64,000 nucleotides of DNA from positions 124,001 through 188,000 of the forward strand of contig NZ_MPKW01000006.1 of assembly GCF_009729415.1 (NCBI RefSeq). The letters are read 5' to 3'. Each line of letters starts with the position of its first letter. The stretch's first letter is position 1. The notes under the pieces were generated by a model, which worked only from the letters and a program-made list of their open reading frames with translations, was not told where the DNA came from and ran no database searches. Source of the stretch: Mycolicibacterium sp. CBMA 234. GTDB lineage: Bacteria > Actinomycetota > Actinomycetes > Mycobacteriales > Mycobacteriaceae. A program made the position numbers and the translations under genes. Positions 62,271-64,000 of this stretch are shown here, piece after piece.

Positions 62271-62282
62271 TAATATATTAGT
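62271..62282. promoter_or_regulatory. Candidate GntR operator, site 4 (betaine aldehyde dehydrogenase)
   Basis: TAATATATTAGT differs from site 1 (TGATATATTAGT) at one base. It lies about 29 bases before the aldehyde dehydrogenase ATG, overlapping the likely promoter. Confidence 0.6.
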
Positions 62283-62310
62283 TTGCGACAGCGCTGAGGA
62301 GCGAGGCAAC

Positions 62311-63801
62311 ATGGACGGTGCACCAGATCTGCTCATCGGATCGCAGTGGCGGCATGCCGCTGACGGCGGTACCCGGGAAATCGTCAATCCCGCAACCGCC
62401 AAGGTCTTCGCCACTGTCGATGAGGCCACCCACGACGATGCGCTGGCCGCCGTCGCCGCGGCCAGGGCGGCCTTCGACGCCGGTGACTGGCCGGCCACGC
62501 CGGTCGCCGAGCGAGCCGCACTGCTCGACCGCATCGCCGATCTACTGGCCCGCGACAAGGAGTCTCTGGCGGCGGTGGAGACCGCCGACACCGGAAAGAC
62601 CTTGGTGGAGAGCCGGATCGACGTCGATGACGTGATCTCGGTGTTCCGCTACTACGCCAAACTGGTCGCGACACAGTCCGACCGACTGGTCGACGTGGGC
62701 GACCCGGCCGTCATCAGCCGGGTGGTACGCGAGCCCATCGGGGTGTGCGTGTTGATCGCTCCGTGGAACTATCCGCTGCTGCAGATCTCGTGGAAGATCG
62801 CCCCGGCGCTGGCGGCCGGTTGCACCATGGTCGCCAAACCCAGCGAAGTGACGCCGCTGTCGACCATCGCGTTCGTGCGGCTGGCGCAGGAGGCAGGCGT
62901 ACCGCCGGGTGTGCTCAATCTGATCCAGGGCAGCGGAGCAGCCGTCGGCGCGGCCCTCACGGACAACCCTGACGTCGACTTCATCTCGTTCACCGGTGGC
63001 CTGAGCACCGGTCAGAACATCTCCAGGAGCGCCGCCCCGCACGTGAGCAAGGTGGCCCTGGAGCTCGGCGGGAAGAACCCGCACATCGTGTTCGCTGATG
63101 CGGACTGGGAAAGTTCGGTGGACCAGGTCCTCACGGGCGTATTCATGCATTCGGGTCAGGTCTGTTCGTCAGGCACCCGGGTGATCCTCGAGGAGTCGAT
63201 CGCCGACGATTTCGTCGCCCAGCTCGCTGAGCGAGCCGAGAAAATCCGGATGGGCGACGGCACCGACCCGCGTAGCGAGACCGGACCGCTGGTGTCCAAG
63301 CAACAGCTGGACAAGATGGAAGCTTTTGTGGCCCTGGGTATTTCCGAGGGAGCGAAGCTCATCACCGGAGGAACTCGCTCCAGTGATCCGGCACTGGCGG
63401 ACGGTTACTTCTTCCTCCCGACGATCTTCGACCGATGCGACCGCTCGATGCGGATCGTCACGGAGGAGACGTTCGGACCGATCATGACGGTGGAACGGTT
63501 CACCGACGAGGCCGAGGCGATCATGCTCGGCAACGACACGCAGTACGGTCTCGCGGCAGGGGTGCGAACCTCTGATCCGGCGCGGGGCGAACGTGTGGTG
63601 CGCGCATTGCGGCACGGCACGGTGTGGTTGAACGACTTCGGTTACTACACCGCGGCAGCCGAGTGGGGCGGCTTCGGGAAGTCGGGCAATGGTCGTGAGC
63701 TCGGACCGTCGGGCCTCGCGGAATATCAAGAGCTCAAACATATCTGGCACAACACCGCACCGAAGCCCGCGGGCTGGTTCGACGCTGCCAACGAAGGCTA
63801 G
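62311..63801 (+). CDS. betB: Betaine aldehyde dehydrogenase-like ALDH
   Basis: 496 residues; GAGGAGCGAGG upstream. ALDH motifs: NAD-binding IAPWNYPLLQISWKIAPALAAG, catalytic Glu in VALELGGKNPHIVF, catalytic Cys in HSGQVCSSGTRV, and the C-terminal EWGGFGKSGNGRELGPSGLAEYQELKH typical of the BADH/GbsA group. Oxidises betaine aldehyde to glycine betaine with NAD+. A permease gene follows after 12 bases. No choline dehydrogenase is inside the window; it may lie just beyond. Confidence 0.88.
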   Translation: MDGAPDLLIGSQWRHAADGGTREIVNPATAKVFATVDEATHDDALAAVAAARAAFDAGDWPATPVAERAALLDRIADLLARDKESLAAVETADTGKTLVESRIDVDDVISVFRYYAKLVATQSDRLVDVGDPAVISRVVREPIGVCVLIAPWNYPLLQISWKIAPALAAGCTMVAKPSEVTPLSTIAFVRLAQEAGVPPGVLNLIQGSGAAVGAALTDNPDVDFISFTGGLSTGQNISRSAAPHVSKVALELGGKNPHIVFADADWESSVDQVLTGVFMHSGQVCSSGTRVILEESIADDFVAQLAERAEKIRMGDGTDPRSETGPLVSKQQLDKMEAFVALGISEGAKLITGGTRSSDPALADGYFFLPTIFDRCDRSMRIVTEETFGPIMTVERFTDEAEAIMLGNDTQYGLAAGVRTSDPARGERVVRALRHGTVWLNDFGYYTAAAEWGGFGKSGNGRELGPSGLAEYQELKHIWHNTAPKPAGWFDAANEG

Positions 63802-63813
63802 GCACACGACATC

Positions 63814-64000
63814 ATGACTCAGAATCTGACTGATACGGACAGCGGCGGACTCGAGGATTTCGGCTACAAGGAATCGCTGGACCGCAGCATCGGGAAATTC
63901 GCGAGCTTCGCGGCCGGGGTCAGCTATATCTCGATCCTGACCGGTACCTTCCAGCTGTTCTATGTCGGCTACGGCAGCGGCGGACCGGCCTATCTCTGGT
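63814..64000 (+). CDS. Amino-acid/choline-type APC permease, N-terminal part
   Basis: The gene runs off the right edge; 62 residues are visible. A polar N-terminus (MTQNLTDTDSGGLEDFGY) precedes the first helix (KFASFAAGVSYISILTGTFQLFYVGYGSGGPAYLW, given in parts). The LxRxxGxFxxFAxGxSYISILTGxF layout is that of the APC-superfamily GABA/amine permeases. Next to the betaine aldehyde dehydrogenase, choline or betaine uptake is likely. Confidence 0.75.
   Translation, partial: MTQNLTDTDSGGLEDFGYKESLDRSIGKFASFAAGVSYISILTGTFQLFYVGYGSGGPAYLW

Overview
The window comes from the chromosome of a high-GC actinobacterium, almost certainly a fast-growing Mycobacterium (Mycolicibacterium). The evidence is the ribosomal/RNA polymerase order rpsD-rpoA-rplQ-truA, a run of cutinase-like (Culp) proteins, a complete ESX-4 type VII secretion locus (eccB4, eccD4/mycP4, eccC4, an Rv3446c-like gene, esxU, esxT), then rplM-rpsI-glmM, in the same overall order as M. 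tuberculosis Rv3458c-Rv3441c. No rRNA, tRNA, CRISPR array or insertion sequence was recognised.

Layout. 1-2.9 kb: end of rpsD, rpoA, rplQ, truA. 3.1-5.9 kb: four tandem cutinase-family genes on the minus strand. 5.9-9.3 kb: a DMT-family exporter, a divergent CGNR zinc-finger regulator, and glpK. 9.3-30.9 kb: the ESX-4 locus, split between eccB4 and mycP4 by about 12 kb. That insert carries a Crp paralog, small hypotheticals, an eight-gene operon of envelope/secreted proteins (MspA-like porin, a phospholipase-A2-like protein lacking the catalytic His-Asp, a Pro/Gln-rich anchored protein, an LppU-like lipoprotein and small membrane proteins), and an ATP-grasp/alpha-E/transglutaminase cassette. 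31-39 kb: a second insert, between esxT and rplM, encoding ethanolamine catabolism (GAF regulator, acetaldehyde dehydrogenase, permease, EutB, EutC) followed by a lipoprotein HAD phosphatase. 39.3-41.7 kb: rplM, rpsI, glmM.

41.7-64 kb is a glycine betaine/choline catabolic region. Betaine aldehyde dehydrogenase makes glycine betaine. A three-component Rieske system (ferredoxin, reductase, oxygenase) probably demethylates it to dimethylglycine, a DgcA-like flavoprotein makes sarcosine, and heterotetrameric sarcosine oxidase (SoxBDAG) makes glycine. GlyA converts glycine to serine and SdaA deaminates serine to pyruvate. Two paralogous GntR/FCD regulators, an IclR regulator, an MFS transporter, a permease cut by the window end, a metallophosphoesterase and a cNMP/CBS/DUF294 protein accompany the enzymes.

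Most notable observations: (i) the unrecognised eight-gene envelope operon inside ESX-4, which shares a duplicated promoter/leader with a nearby small membrane protein; (ii) a shared TRATATATYA palindrome at four promoters of the betaine region, probably the operator of the GntR pair; (iii) a GTTGCRT direct-repeat motif linking the IclR regulator to the Rieske operon; (iv) twin 25-bp repeats in the CGNR/exporter promoter; (v) a relic of a metallo-beta-lactamase-fold gene downstream of dgcA; (vi) a long hairpin that buries the apparent truA start codon.
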